Shown here piece by piece: positions 8,577-17,078 of a stretch of DNA of 64,000 nucleotides. The notes beneath the pieces were generated by a model that worked only from the letters and a program-made list of their open reading frames with translations, ran no database searches and was not told the origin of the DNA. This stretch comes from Flavilitoribacter nigricans DSM 23189 = NBRC 102662. Its GTDB lineage: Bacteria; Bacteroidota; Bacteroidia; Chitinophagales; Saprospiraceae. The number at the start of each line of letters is the position of its first letter. The first letter of the stretch is position 1. The stretch is taken from NCBI RefSeq assembly GCF_002646595.1, contig NZ_PDUD01000017.1:124001-188000 (forward strand), in the 5' to 3' direction. The position numbers and the translations under genes were made by a program.

Positions 8577-9488
8577 TTACTGAGGCGCAGCCGTAGGATT
8601 CAGCAAGTCGTAGAACTGGTTCAGTTTAGGCATGATAATGATCCGGGTTCTGCGGTTCATCGCTCTTCCTTCACTGGTGTTGTTGCTGGCCAGTGCGTTG
8701 TATTCACCGCGACCCGCCGCGATCAGACGGTTCGGGTTTACATTGTACGTTTTCTGGAGTACTCTGACCACCGCCGTTGCCCTTTTCACGCTCAGGTCCC
8801 AGTTGTCTTCCAGGGCGGCCGTTTTGATGGGCACGTTATCGGTATACCCTTCCACCATCACTTCCAGATCGGGGCGGCTTTCGATGATCTTGGCGATCTT
8901 ACCCAGCACCTCTTTCGCTCTCGGAGTCAGGTTGGCGCTACCGCTTTGGTAGAGCATCTTATCGGACAGGTTGATGAAAACGACCGTCTTGTCCACTTTC
9001 ACTTCAACGTCTTTGTCCTCGATGCCGTCCTGGAGTACACCTTTCAGGTTGACCGCCAGGGCCAGGTTGATGGAATCCGCCTTGGAACGGGCCGCCTGCA
9101 GAAAACGGATGTATTTATCCTTGTTCTCCAGTTGAACCAACGTATTTTTGATGTTATCGTTGGCGGATTTGGAGAGTACGGTCAGGTCACCTACCTGGGT
9201 CAGCTGCTTATCGCGCTGGGATTTCAGGTCGGCGATCTGTTCTCTCAGTCCCTGGATCTGCTGCTCCTGTAGCAGGTTGCTGTTTTGAGCCTGGAGCAAA
9301 TTGCGTTTTAGTTCGTCATTAGAGTTTTTAGAGGCGCTTAATTCTTCGCGGCACGCACCCAGATTGCCGTCGGAAGTACTGATCCGGCTTTCCAGTTGTG
9401 CCTGCATGCTTTCGTATTTTTTAGTACTTACACACGCTGAAGAAAAGGACATCACCATAATTAGCAACACCCATTGATACTTGTTCAT
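8577..9488 (-). CDS. OmpA/MotB-family peptidoglycan-binding lipoprotein
   Basis: 303 residues. A lipoprotein signal ends at Cys19 (SSAC). A long coiled coil runs from ~25 to 130. The C-terminal OmpA-like domain has the peptidoglycan-binding signature: VEGYTDNVPI, NWDLSVKRATAVVRVL, RLIAAGRGEY, MNRRTRIIIMP. The lipid anchor and coiled coil suggest a spacer tethering the outer membrane to the cell wall. It stands alone, convergent with the S74 gene across the hairpin at 8525. Confidence 0.88.
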   Translation of the reverse strand: MNKYQWVLLIMVMSFSSACVSTKKYESMQAQLESRISTSDGNLGACREELSASKNSNDELKRNLLQAQNSNLLQEQQIQGLREQIADLKSQRDKQLTQVGDLTVLSKSANDNIKNTLVQLENKDKYIRFLQAARSKADSINLALAVNLKGVLQDGIEDKDVEVKVDKTVVFINLSDKMLYQSGSANLTPRAKEVLGKIAKIIESRPDLEVMVEGYTDNVPIKTAALEDNWDLSVKRATAVVRVLQKTYNVNPNRLIAAGRGEYNALASNNTSEGRAMNRRTRIIIMPKLNQFYDLLNPTAAPQ

Positions 9489-9609
9489 TAGATTAATTTG
9501 TTTTTAGGTAATAAATCGGGTCTACCCCTTTTGAGCCATTGTCGACCGGGAGTTACTGACCGATACCTGGAAATTACGGCCCAATAATTTGTCCAGGTTT
9601 ACCGGTTTT

Positions 9610-9939
9610 TCAGTCCTGTTGTACAATGATGAAGATTAGACATTGCAGGTCACTACAAGTCACTTTTTTTTGAAAAAATAATTTTGTTTTTCGTCGAAAT
9701 TCTTTGAGCGTGATGTTGTTCTTTAGCAATTGAATTACCAGTGCCCCAATTTCCCGGACCGGCTCGAGGAAACTCAGGTCCACAATGGCGGTATTAATCA
9801 CTTCAAAGTACCGGATTTCCCCCACTCCATCCAGTTTCCGCATAGCGGCATCGAAATTGCTGCCGTCAAACTTCAGGTAGTCTGCAAACTTACCGTTTAA
9901 ATTTCCGCTCCGATTGCAAGCCCGGAACACAACAACCAA
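9610..9939 (-). CDS. Hypothetical protein, possibly with a lost start codon
   Basis: 109 residues if read from a TTG at 9939. The sequence has protein-like composition (AIVDLSFLEPVREIGALVIQLLKNN) but no family is recognised. The frame stays open upstream to 9984. The upstream codons give KANSFHAAILLVVVFRACNRSG, which looks like a signal peptide with a lipobox-like Cys, yet only an ATA is available as start near 9972. Either a very rare start is used, or the gene is decaying after losing its ATG. Confidence that a protein is made is low. Confidence 0.3.
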   Translation of the reverse strand: MVVVFRACNRSGNLNGKFADYLKFDGSNFDAAMRKLDGVGEIRYFEVINTAIVDLSFLEPVREIGALVIQLLKNNITLKEFRRKTKLFFQKKVTCSDLQCLIFIIVQQD

Positions 9940-10037
9940 CAGGATGGCTGCATGGAAGGAATTTGCTTTTATGATATCCGGATTTCAGGTCAATAATTTT
10001 CGGGAATAAAACCTGCAATATTGCTAAGTCATAATTA

Positions 10038-11120
10038 TCAATCGGTACAGTCCGGCCAGGGGCCTGCCCCATTAACCTGCACAAAAGAGGAACCGTCGTA
10101 ATGATAAAGTCCCTCAAAGCCCCCGAGCCAGAGGTGTCCCGCCCGGTCTTCGGCAATGGTGTGCACCCCGTTCATCATCAGCCCCTGCTTCTCGTGAAAG
10201 TTGGTGAACACGGACCCGTCGTAGCGGTAGACCCCGGCATTTTCAATCGGGAACCAGATGTTGCCGGACCGGTCTTCATAAAGACTCCAGGCTTCTGTAC
10301 CCCGAAGGTCTTCTCCCCGGGTAAAGGTTTTTCCATCCCAAAAACAGACGCCATTGTGGTGCGTAGCCAGCCAGATATTTCCGGAGCGGTCCTCTAAAAT
10401 ATGATTCACCACATTGTTACAGAGTCCATCCTTTTCGGACAGATTCGTCAGCGATTGACCATCGTAAATATAGGCCCCGCCATTGGTGCCGAACCACATC
10501 TTTCCGCTACGATCTTCCGTAATCGCATGTACTATTCGGGCACTGGTGACACCCCGGGATCGATCCGGCGCCGTATCCGGTAGTACGAATGGCGTAAACT
10601 CCCTGCCATCGAAGCGACTGGCACCCTCCAGGGTTCCTACCCAGATGCTTCCTTCCCGGTCGATCTCCAGACTCCAGATATCATTGTGGAAGGGTCCGTT
10701 CTTATCGGTGAACCGAGTGAAAGTTTCCTCCCCGGGCCGGTAGACCACCAAACCTTCCGAAGTGCCGAACCAAAGGTTTCCGTCCCGGTCTTCCGCAATT
10801 TGCCGAACTACTGTCTTCTGAAATACCGGCTGCTCCGAATAATTAAGGAGTGTATCCCGGTCGTAGCAATACACATCATCACCAACGAACCATAGCCGGT
10901 CACGCTGATCGCGGTAAATCCTCCGCAATACCTGCATCAACGGTTTACCGGCTTCCGGGGTGTAAGCGAGGCTACCGTTTGTGGAACTATCCTGATGGGT
11001 AGAAACGACCACCGAGTTACCCCTCGGCCCATACTGATCGCTCCGGCCGCTGCAGGCTGCGATCAAGAGGCACCAAAGGAGAGTAGAATACCCTGGAAAA
11101 AAAGTAAATAATTTACACAT
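10038..11120 (-). CDS. Two-component-regulator propeller lipoprotein
   Basis: 360 residues from the ATG at 11120; a TTG seven codons upstream is less likely. The lipoprotein signal ends in LLIAAC. The rest is about seven copies of the Reg_prop repeat (for example EDRDGNLWFGTSEGLVVY, EDRSGKMWFGTNGGAYIYDG, EDRAGHLWLGGFEGLYHYDG), predicted to close into a beta-propeller on the membrane surface. Unlike the hybrid regulator at 60370 it has no transmembrane or signalling domain, so it may be a free sensor or carbohydrate-binding lipoprotein. Confidence 0.8.
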   Translation of the reverse strand: MCKLFTFFPGYSTLLWCLLIAACSGRSDQYGPRGNSVVVSTHQDSSTNGSLAYTPEAGKPLMQVLRRIYRDQRDRLWFVGDDVYCYDRDTLLNYSEQPVFQKTVVRQIAEDRDGNLWFGTSEGLVVYRPGEETFTRFTDKNGPFHNDIWSLEIDREGSIWVGTLEGASRFDGREFTPFVLPDTAPDRSRGVTSARIVHAITEDRSGKMWFGTNGGAYIYDGQSLTNLSEKDGLCNNVVNHILEDRSGNIWLATHHNGVCFWDGKTFTRGEDLRGTEAWSLYEDRSGNIWFPIENAGVYRYDGSVFTNFHEKQGLMMNGVHTIAEDRAGHLWLGGFEGLYHYDGSSFVQVNGAGPWPDCTD

Positions 11121-11162
11121 ACCTGCAGGAATTATGGCCAACTAATAAATCCGCTTCGGAGC

Positions 11163-11564
11163 TCAGTTTGCCAGGATGATGCTGACGATTGAGCTCAGTA
11201 CGGCGGGAATTAAAGCGGTAAGATAGTCGAGAAAATTCAAGCCCCGATTATCCCGGCTGGAGTACCCGGAGTACGCTTCTATATCCGGTTCGAAATTATA
11301 GATCCGTTTGTATAACCACCGCATCATAGCATAGCTGACCACAAACGCAAAAGGGCCAAACAGGAAACCAGCCCCGTTTTCATTGCCCCGACAGGGTAAC
11401 TGTAGCGGGTAATGCATTATCCCCACATAAAGCAGGGCGCTGCTGAGTAAAAAGTGAAAAAGCAACACCCGATTTATTCGAAGCACGCCCAGGGATAGGC
11501 TCAGCAGTAGTATGCCCCAGTAGATCACACCGATATTGAACAGTTGTTGGCCGGAGAGTGTCAT
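11163..11564 (-). CDS. Small integral membrane protein, unknown function
   Basis: 133 residues with about four hydrophobic segments (roughly 8-28, 32-50, 65-85, 110-131). A short polar loop contains RGNEN, and a soluble stretch YKRIYNFEPDIEAYSGYSSRDNRG lies before the last segment. No family is recognised. It lies between the propeller lipoprotein and the DUF3592-like protein on the same strand, with ~40-60 bp gaps, so the three could share a transcript. Confidence 0.55.
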   Translation of the reverse strand: MTLSGQQLFNIGVIYWGILLLSLSLGVLRINRVLLFHFLLSSALLYVGIMHYPLQLPCRGNENGAGFLFGPFAFVVSYAMMRWLYKRIYNFEPDIEAYSGYSSRDNRGLNFLDYLTALIPAVLSSIVSIILAN

Positions 11565-11627
11565 GGTGTCTATTTTTGAAGAATATTTGTTCAGGTGAAA
11601 TTAACCGGTCGCTCCTCCCTGCCTCAG

Positions 11628-12248
11628 TTAATCGACTATGCTGCTCCCCGCTTTCAGCTTCGCGCTATAGATCTCTTTTTCCAGCTCACCTAGAATCAAT
11701 TTACACACGCTGTTCTTTTTCAGGGAGTAGATCAGGGGTAATGTCTTTGTATTGCCGACATTGTAGAACTCGCTTTCGGAAACTACCTCCCAACCATTAA
11801 TCGTTTTACCGTCGAGGGTTTCAAAAGAGAAGTGAATTTCGAATGCCTCTTCTTTACCTCCTTTGAGGTACAGGTACGGATTTTTCTTTTTCGTCAGGGT
11901 AGCGGTGACTATTGCTCCAAATTTTTGTAGGTGATCCGATTTAGCATGCTGATAACTGATGCCGGTAAAAATCCCGCCCACCAGAATTCCAATTCCCCTT
12001 AACAAGCTGACGGCGATCATCAGGTAATTGTAATACTTTTGCTGCTGGACAAAACCCTGAACGATATGGTAGGCCGATAACACAAAGCCGATCACCGTCA
12101 GGAAACCGGCCAGCATGGGGTATTCGCCTACAATGGACAATGGCTTCTCGATCAGGATATAAATTAGTATCAGAGAAAATGCAATACCGATGATACCGTA
12201 TATTTTCTTTCTTCGTTTCATAAGTACCAATTCCGTCCGGTTTGCCAT
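11628..12248 (-). CDS. Membrane protein with DUF3592-like C-domain
   Basis: 206 residues from the ATG at 12248. An alternative ATG at 12221 (MKRRKKIYGI) gives a better positive n-region. There are about three to four transmembrane helices in the first 110 residues. The soluble C-terminal domain contains AIVTATLTKKKNPY, FEIHFSFETLDGKTINGWEVV and NVGNTKTLPLIYSLKKNSVCKLI. The alternation of strand, 'dGk' and 'plIYs' resembles DUF3592, as in the gene at 6424. Function unknown. Confidence 0.55.
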   Translation of the reverse strand: MANRTELVLMKRRKKIYGIIGIAFSLILIYILIEKPLSIVGEYPMLAGFLTVIGFVLSAYHIVQGFVQQQKYYNYLMIAVSLLRGIGILVGGIFTGISYQHAKSDHLQKFGAIVTATLTKKKNPYLYLKGGKEEAFEIHFSFETLDGKTINGWEVVSESEFYNVGNTKTLPLIYSLKKNSVCKLILGELEKEIYSAKLKAGSSIVD

Positions 12249-12483
12249 ACCGAAGTCTTAATAAGGCAGGTTTTTATTCCATAAAAATTTCTTTCCTTTC
12301 AAGGAGCTAAAATACTAACTTTAGGAACGCATTATAAGCTGGAAGCCATGGTGAAGCAGAAAATTTATTTATCCCCGGCAAGGTATTTATCGAGTTGCGA
12401 TACGCCGGAATTCCAGTTTGTTTACCTAACGGTCCCATTTGCTATCCAGCTTACGTTTCCTACCTGTAAACAGCTTTGTTGCT

Positions 12484-13227
12484 ATGGAAATCACTAAAAT
12501 AATTGCTGCCCTTTTCGTAGGTATTTTTGCGGGTTTCATTGGGGCTATGGTTGGAAGTGGAGGCCTGATCAGCATTCCATTTCTCATTTTTTTAGGTCTT
12601 CCTCCACAGGTAGCGATCGCTACTCACAAGTTTGGCAGTGCCGGCCTGAAAATCGGTGCCGCTGTTAAGTTTTGGAAAACCAAATACATCCATTGGCAGT
12701 ATTTTCTCCCCTTTTCCATAATGGGTTTTGTAGCGGCCATCGTCGGGGCACAAATACTGCTAAGCATCGACAAAGAGCTGTTGTCGCGTATGGTTGCCAT
12801 CTTACTGATCCTGGTACTCCCGCTTATATTTTTGAATAAAGAAGCCGGCGTCATTCACCGAACTACCTCTACCCTGAAGCGCGGATTTGGTTACTTCCTT
12901 TACTTTCTTGCCCAGATATTCGGAGCCTTCTTTGGCGGCGGAGCCGCAACTATGGTCTTTTATATCCTGATGACATTTTTTGGTCTGACGATCGTGGAAG
13001 CTAGTGCCACCACCATGCTGCCAAGTTTAATTACAAGCCTGGTAGCACTGATAATTTTTGGAATAAACGATCTACTTAATTATCAAATTGGCCTCCTCAT
13101 CTTCTTAGGAATGCTCACCGGCGGCTGGCTGGGTGCCCATGTAGCCATAAAAAAGGGCAATATCTGGGTGAAAGCCCTGTTTGCAATTACAGTAGTGTTT
13201 TCCGCGATCAAGCTTTTGTTGGGGTAA
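12484..13227 (+). CDS. TauE/SafE family sulfite/anion exporter
   Basis: 247 residues. The ATG at 12484 (MEITKIIAALFVGIFAGFIG) is chosen over 12439 because it begins directly at the first helix. The protein is almost entirely transmembrane (7-8 helices). The two half-repeats start with glycine-rich motifs typical of the family: GFIGAMVGSGGLISIPFLIFLGLP and GAFFGGGAATMVFYILMTFFGL. Members export sulfite, sulfoacetate or related organic anions. The substrate cannot be read from sequence; it might relate to the sulfur genes at 32.4 kb, but they are far apart. Confidence 0.85.
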   Translation: MEITKIIAALFVGIFAGFIGAMVGSGGLISIPFLIFLGLPPQVAIATHKFGSAGLKIGAAVKFWKTKYIHWQYFLPFSIMGFVAAIVGAQILLSIDKELLSRMVAILLILVLPLIFLNKEAGVIHRTTSTLKRGFGYFLYFLAQIFGAFFGGGAATMVFYILMTFFGLTIVEASATTMLPSLITSLVALIIFGINDLLNYQIGLLIFLGMLTGGWLGAHVAIKKGNIWVKALFAITVVFSAIKLLLG

Positions 13228-13461
13228 TTTAAGGGCCCGGTCAAGCTTTTCCTCTGATGTCTTGCAAGATCGTAACGTTAGAAAGATCAATCCCTAGGTG
13301 TATTCAAGACTTACAGGAAGCTACATTACATTGGTACCAGAGAGCTGGGTTTCAGCACCGCCAAAACGCCCACTGACGATTGCTAAGTCACTTTATTTTA
13401 TTATCCTTGCTGCACAATTATGATCAATTTTTGATCCATTAAACGCCAAAAATTCTTTCTG

Positions 13462-14874
13462 ATGAAAAAAGCATTGTCGCTGTACCTACTTTTATTAGGT
13501 ACCTTAAGTTTATCCGCCCAATTTGATACGCTGCATCTATCCGAACCACGGGGTGGCATTGAAACCGCCGTATTCGGAGACTCCATCTTATTTGTCGGCG
13601 GCTCCTTCAGCCGAACGGTAGACTATTTTCGAACGAGCGATTTTTCCATCACTTCCGAAGAGTACAACAACGACGGCTTCAGTAGTGCCACGGTGGTACA
13701 AAATGATGATTTTGCCGTCTTTTTCAACCTGGGTGGCGTCAATTTGCTGTTGACCGAAATGATCATATTCGACCGGCGTACCGGAACCTGGTCTAAAGAT
13801 GTATATCCCGATGTGGGTAGTTCTTCCCTAAGGATGGAAAATGGTTTTCTTGAAGGTAACCAGCTATTTTTATTTCCAAGTAATCAACCCAGCCAAATCT
13901 ATCAGTACGACCTGATCAGCAGGGAGTGGACGGCGCTGGATGCCCCCTTTATCCGAAGGAGCACCGTTCTTGTCGACACCGGTGATAAAGTTTTCTTTAT
14001 GGGTGGTAAGACCTCTTTCACCGAATTCAGCAATGAGGTAGACGTCTATACCCGATCCAGTCAGGCCTGGGAATCCTTTGAGCTCAAAGAGGCAAAAGCT
14101 GGTTTTACGGCCGTTCGCTACGCCGATAAGATCGTGATCGCCGGCGGAGAAAGTTCCACGGTCAATGCCGATCGTTCGGTCGATATGGTCGAGATCATTG
14201 ATATCGGCGATTACGCCATCGAAACCCTCAAGCTGTCCAGGAAAAAGAACGAAATGACCGGTCTGGCCGTCGATAATAAAGTGATATTCGCCGGCGGTAA
14301 TTCCAAAGAAGCGGAAGTGATCAATATGGACACGCGGGAAATTACGGTGCAACCCCTGGAAGCTGAGTTTGACCTGAAGATGCTGACCAGCGGAAAGGTA
14401 GGAAATCTAGCCGTTTTTGCTGGCGGCAATGACCGGGACGGTGACCTGATCTACCTCTATGATGCCGTGAATGACAGTTGGTCCAGCCTACCGCTGGAAC
14501 CGGCCCGGGTCCGGATGACCTTTGTCGAAAAGGAGGAGTTGCTCTTCCTGGCCGGAGGACTTGTCGATTTCGGGGACGGTGAATTCGACGATATCCTGGT
14601 TTTCCGGGATCTGACCACTCCCGTACGGGAACAAGTCCGCTACGCCGACCTGCAGCTATATCCCAATCCGACCGCACGTCAGCTCAATATCACGGCGGGA
14701 GAACTACACATGCAGGAGATCAGACTGTACGATGTCTCCGGCTCCCTACTCCAAACCTTTTACCCGGCTGCCGAAACGGAAACACTCGATGTCTCGAAAC
14801 TGGCAAAAGGAGTATATCTGCTGACCATCAGACTGGCGGATGGATTGGCGGTGGGACGGTTTGTGAAGGAGTAA
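13462..14874 (+). CDS. Kelch-repeat secreted protein with T9SS C-terminal domain
   Basis: 470 residues with signal peptide MKKALSLYLLLLGTLSLSAQ. Residues ~25-385 hold about six Kelch-like blades (repeated pattern ILFVGGSFS, KVFFMGGKTS, KIVIAGGESS, KVIFAGGNSKE, LAVFAGGNDRDG, LLFLAGGLVD), forming a beta-propeller. The C-terminus is a T9SS sorting domain: LQLYPNPTARQL, MQEIRLYDVSGSLLQTF, LAKGVYLLTIRLADG, GRFVKE. Likely displayed on or released from the surface. No catalytic residues are evident. A near-consensus -7 box TATCCTTG lies at 13402. Confidence 0.85.
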   Translation: MKKALSLYLLLLGTLSLSAQFDTLHLSEPRGGIETAVFGDSILFVGGSFSRTVDYFRTSDFSITSEEYNNDGFSSATVVQNDDFAVFFNLGGVNLLLTEMIIFDRRTGTWSKDVYPDVGSSSLRMENGFLEGNQLFLFPSNQPSQIYQYDLISREWTALDAPFIRRSTVLVDTGDKVFFMGGKTSFTEFSNEVDVYTRSSQAWESFELKEAKAGFTAVRYADKIVIAGGESSTVNADRSVDMVEIIDIGDYAIETLKLSRKKNEMTGLAVDNKVIFAGGNSKEAEVINMDTREITVQPLEAEFDLKMLTSGKVGNLAVFAGGNDRDGDLIYLYDAVNDSWSSLPLEPARVRMTFVEKEELLFLAGGLVDFGDGEFDDILVFRDLTTPVREQVRYADLQLYPNPTARQLNITAGELHMQEIRLYDVSGSLLQTFYPAAETETLDVSKLAKGVYLLTIRLADGLAVGRFVKE

Positions 14875-14994
14875 GGGATAGATGCATTCAGGCTAAAGGC
14901 TGACGATAGTGGGTTTAAGGCGCTCTGCTTGTGGGGAGAGCGCTTTCCCTTTAGTAGTTTTTTTCCTATTTTACAGTACGCCAAACAAAATAGG

Positions 14995-15534
14995 ATGATG
15001 AAAAAACTACCCCATATATCCCTGGCAATACTGCTTAGTTTCTTTTTATCCTGCCCATCTCTTCTCGGTCAGAATGCTTTGCAGACCAAGCAAAAGCAAT
15101 ACTATAAGACCTGGATCAATACCATGGATCAATCCTCCAAAATAAATGGATACCTGATTGAAGCGGGAGATAGCCTCACCCTGATCTCCAGCCTATCAGA
15201 TAATACCAGGATAAGCATTCCTGTAAGCAATATCCAAAAAATAAAATTTAGAGCAAAAGGAAAATTGGGAAGGACAGTGCTATTCGGAGCTTTAGCTGGC
15301 TTCATGGTAGGGGGAGTCATTGGACTTTCCCGGGAAGAAGAAGATTATTCTAATTGCTACCTATTTTGTACCACGCGTTCCGAAAAAGCCTGGGGAGCTG
15401 CCTGGGCAGGCACCCAGTTAGGGGCTTTACTCGGAGGGATTATTGGTATTTTTAAAATCAAATTTCCAATCAACGGTGATGTAAATTATCCAACCAAAAA
15501 CTTGATGAAGTACAAACTTCCCAATGCATATTAA
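14995..15534 (+). CDS. Secreted protein with glycine-rich hydrophobic segments
   Basis: 179 residues from the first of two adjacent ATGs (14995/14998). The signal peptide is MMKKLPHISLAILLSFFLSCPSLLGQ. Residues ~40-85 (KINGYLIEAGDSLTLIS ... ISIPVSNIQKIKFRAKGK) resemble the small beta domain seen in many Bacteroidota membrane proteins. Two glycine-rich hydrophobic stretches follow (LFGALAGFMVGGVIGLS, GTQLGALLGGIIGIFKI), a glycine-zipper-like pair. A cysteine pair lies in NCYLFCTT. Function unknown. Confidence 0.65.
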   Translation: MMKKLPHISLAILLSFFLSCPSLLGQNALQTKQKQYYKTWINTMDQSSKINGYLIEAGDSLTLISSLSDNTRISIPVSNIQKIKFRAKGKLGRTVLFGALAGFMVGGVIGLSREEEDYSNCYLFCTTRSEKAWGAAWAGTQLGALLGGIIGIFKIKFPINGDVNYPTKNLMKYKLPNAY

Positions 15535-15704
15535 CCAGTAAATACTTTAACGAAGGTTCGAGCCCTTTTACGGCGGACTTCATGTGAACCTTCGTTCCGT
15601 AGCGGCGGGAATTGGTGATAAAGGATCGTTTTGGGAGGCAGGGTCTTTGCCAAAAATTAACCGGAATAAAAAAGCCCCGGCAATTGCTTGCCGAGGCTTT
15701 TGGG
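15535..15704. other. Intergenic region with inverted repeat
   Basis: ACGAAGGTTC at 15550-15559 is mirrored by GAACCTTCGT at 15586-15595. It probably ends the upstream gene, but it lacks a T run. The tRNA terminator lies further right. Confidence 0.5.
15668..15701 (-). terminator. Terminator of tRNA-Lys
   Basis: Read on the minus strand: AAAAGCC(T)CGGCAA, loop GCAA-like, TTGCCG(G)GGCTTTTTT, ending in a T run. It starts 4 bp after the 3' end of the tRNA. Confidence 0.85.
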
Positions 15705-15777
15705 TGATTCCGCTGGGGTTCGAACCCAGGACCCCTTGATTAAAAGTCAAGTGCTCTACCAGCTGAGCTACGGAATC
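15705..15777 (-). tRNA. tRNA-Lys (anticodon TTT)
   Basis: A 73-nt cloverleaf. The acceptor GATTCCG pairs with CGGAATC, the D stem is GCTC/GAGC, and the anticodon stem CTTGA/TCAAG encloses CTTTTAA with anticodon TTT. The variable loop is GGGTC, the T arm is CTGGG-TTCGAAC-CCCAG, and the discriminator is A. CCA is not encoded. The 5' part of this gene is duplicated upstream. Confidence 0.97.
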
Positions 15778-15963
15778 ATGTGCTGTGTAGCTTTTCTGAC
15801 AGATCTGTCCTGGGCTTCCCAGGACCCTCCCGATGAAATCGGGATGCTCTACCAGCTGAGCTACGGAATCATGTGCTGTGTAGCTTTTCTGACAGATCTG
15901 TCCTGGACTTCCCCAGGACCCTCCCGATGAAATCGGGATGCGCTATCAACTGAGCTACAGAAT
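15754..15963 (-). pseudogene. Two decayed tRNA-like copies in a 93-bp tandem repeat
   Basis: The unit beginning CTCTACCAGCTGAGCTACGG at 15754 repeats at 15847 (period 93) and again in part at 15941. On the minus strand each repeat gives a tRNA 5' half (acceptor strand, D arm) joined to an anticodon-like hairpin TCCCG-ATTTCAT-CGGGA. The T arm is replaced by a GTCCTGG/CCAGGAC hairpin, and there is no TTCRA loop or matching 3' acceptor. The two units differ by a few bases. They cannot form functional tRNAs. Confidence 0.75.
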
Positions 15964-16139
15964 TTTTGGATTTTTACGTCCACGCCTTTTTCGTAAGGCG
16001 GTGCAAATATAAGGCGAAAATCTAAAAAACCAAGCCTATTGCAGCTTTTTTACCGCCTCCGTATTTTCTTTAAAACATAAGCCTAACATTTTCAGCGAGA
16101 TATTAGTTTCAAAAAAAAATGAAAAAATTTTCCGGGGCC

Positions 16140-16844
16140 TTACTGGACAACCATTACCGGCGGACTGGCCTGTTCTACGGCCCGCAGAAATCCGGGTCCG
16201 TCCAGATAATCGCTAACCACCTGGGTAGCCCCTTCGCGGAATAAATGATCGTGGTCTCCCTCCCGTCGGATGCCGATAAAATCCATACTCAGGTTCCGGG
16301 TGGTAGTGACGTCCCACTTAGCATCTCCCACGTAAACGACTTTGCGAATGGCCGGATGGGCCGCCATCGCCTGGGTACGTACCGTTTCCAGGATCTCTTC
16401 CCGGCGGTGGAGTCCGTCCGCACCGCGCAGGTAAATGGGCTGCCGGTTGATACCCACGTGATCCAGTTTCAGGATGGCGGGGCGTTGCCAGCCACCCGTA
16501 GCGATGCCTACGGCGTAATCATGGCGTTCGTGCAGGTAATGGACGAGGTCGCGGGCACCGGGTACCATACAGAATTCTTCCGGCTGCTCCTGACGTCGCT
16601 GCCGCAGGAGGCGCACGAATGCTTCCTGAAAAGTTTCCACTTCGGCCGGATCGACCTCCCGCCCGAATTGCTCCCGGATTACAGTAGAAAAAATCGACGT
16701 ATCCGTTACGTGGGGATAAACGTGCCAGTCGATGGAGGGAAACTCCTGCCCGTAAATATTAGCGTACGTCTCCGCAAAACAGCGACTGTCAATCCGGTTG
16801 GAATATACGAGCGTACCGTCGAGGTCAAAGATTATCAGGATCAT
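16140..16844 (-). CDS. HAD-superfamily phosphatase (phosphoglycolate phosphatase-like)
   Basis: 234 residues. Motif I is FDLDGTL (Asp7 nucleophile, Asp9 acid/base), motif II lies in VGIATGGWQ, a conserved Lys precedes VVYVGDAKWDV, and the last gives motif IV (Asp-x-x-x-Asp). An alpha-helical cap of the C1 type lies between motifs I and II. It hydrolyses a small phosphate ester in the cytosol, with the substrate unpredictable. The 8-bp-period palindromic array lies directly upstream of its start. Confidence 0.85.
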   Translation of the reverse strand: MILIIFDLDGTLVYSNRIDSRCFAETYANIYGQEFPSIDWHVYPHVTDTSIFSTVIREQFGREVDPAEVETFQEAFVRLLRQRRQEQPEEFCMVPGARDLVHYLHERHDYAVGIATGGWQRPAILKLDHVGINRQPIYLRGADGLHRREEILETVRTQAMAAHPAIRKVVYVGDAKWDVTTTRNLSMDFIGIRREGDHDHLFREGATQVVSDYLDGPGFLRAVEQASPPVMVVQ

Positions 16845-16849
16845 AGGTG

Positions 16850-17008
16850 GAAATGTGTTAATGTTGGAATGTTTGAAAGTGTGAATGTTTTGTGCTGGAG
16901 TTGGGATGTGTTATGGTGTTGATGTTGGTAAATATCGACTGAATGGAACTCCTCAATTTGTCGGATACCAACATTAGCACATTCACGCCTTAACACTTTA
17001 GCACGTAT
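16850..17008. repeat. 8-bp-period palindromic array, copy 1
   Basis: Left arm units read AATGTTGG, AATGTTTG, AAAGTGTG, AATGTTTT. The right arm, read in complement, gives AAAGTGTT, AAGGCGTG, AATGTGCT, AATGTTGG. Both arms thus carry the same 8-bp period in inverted orientation around a ~60-bp centre. It sits just upstream of the HAD gene. Related arrays are at 24853 and 58411. Confidence 0.65.
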
Positions 17009-17078
17009 TTCAGCCTACTTTAAAGATGATTTTGTGGCAGTTGGTTCATTCACGGATGAGATTTCGGCCGCAGGGAGC

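Noticed and set aside
15778-15870. Possible tRNA-Glu (loop ATTTCAT, apparent anticodon TTC)
   Set aside because: No T arm, no TTCRA loop and no 3' acceptor strand; the loop comes from an unrelated hairpin.
15688-15930. 80-codon open frame across the tRNA region
   Set aside because: It is a translation of tRNA-Lys and its tandem half copies; the repeated peptide reflects the 93-bp DNA repeat.
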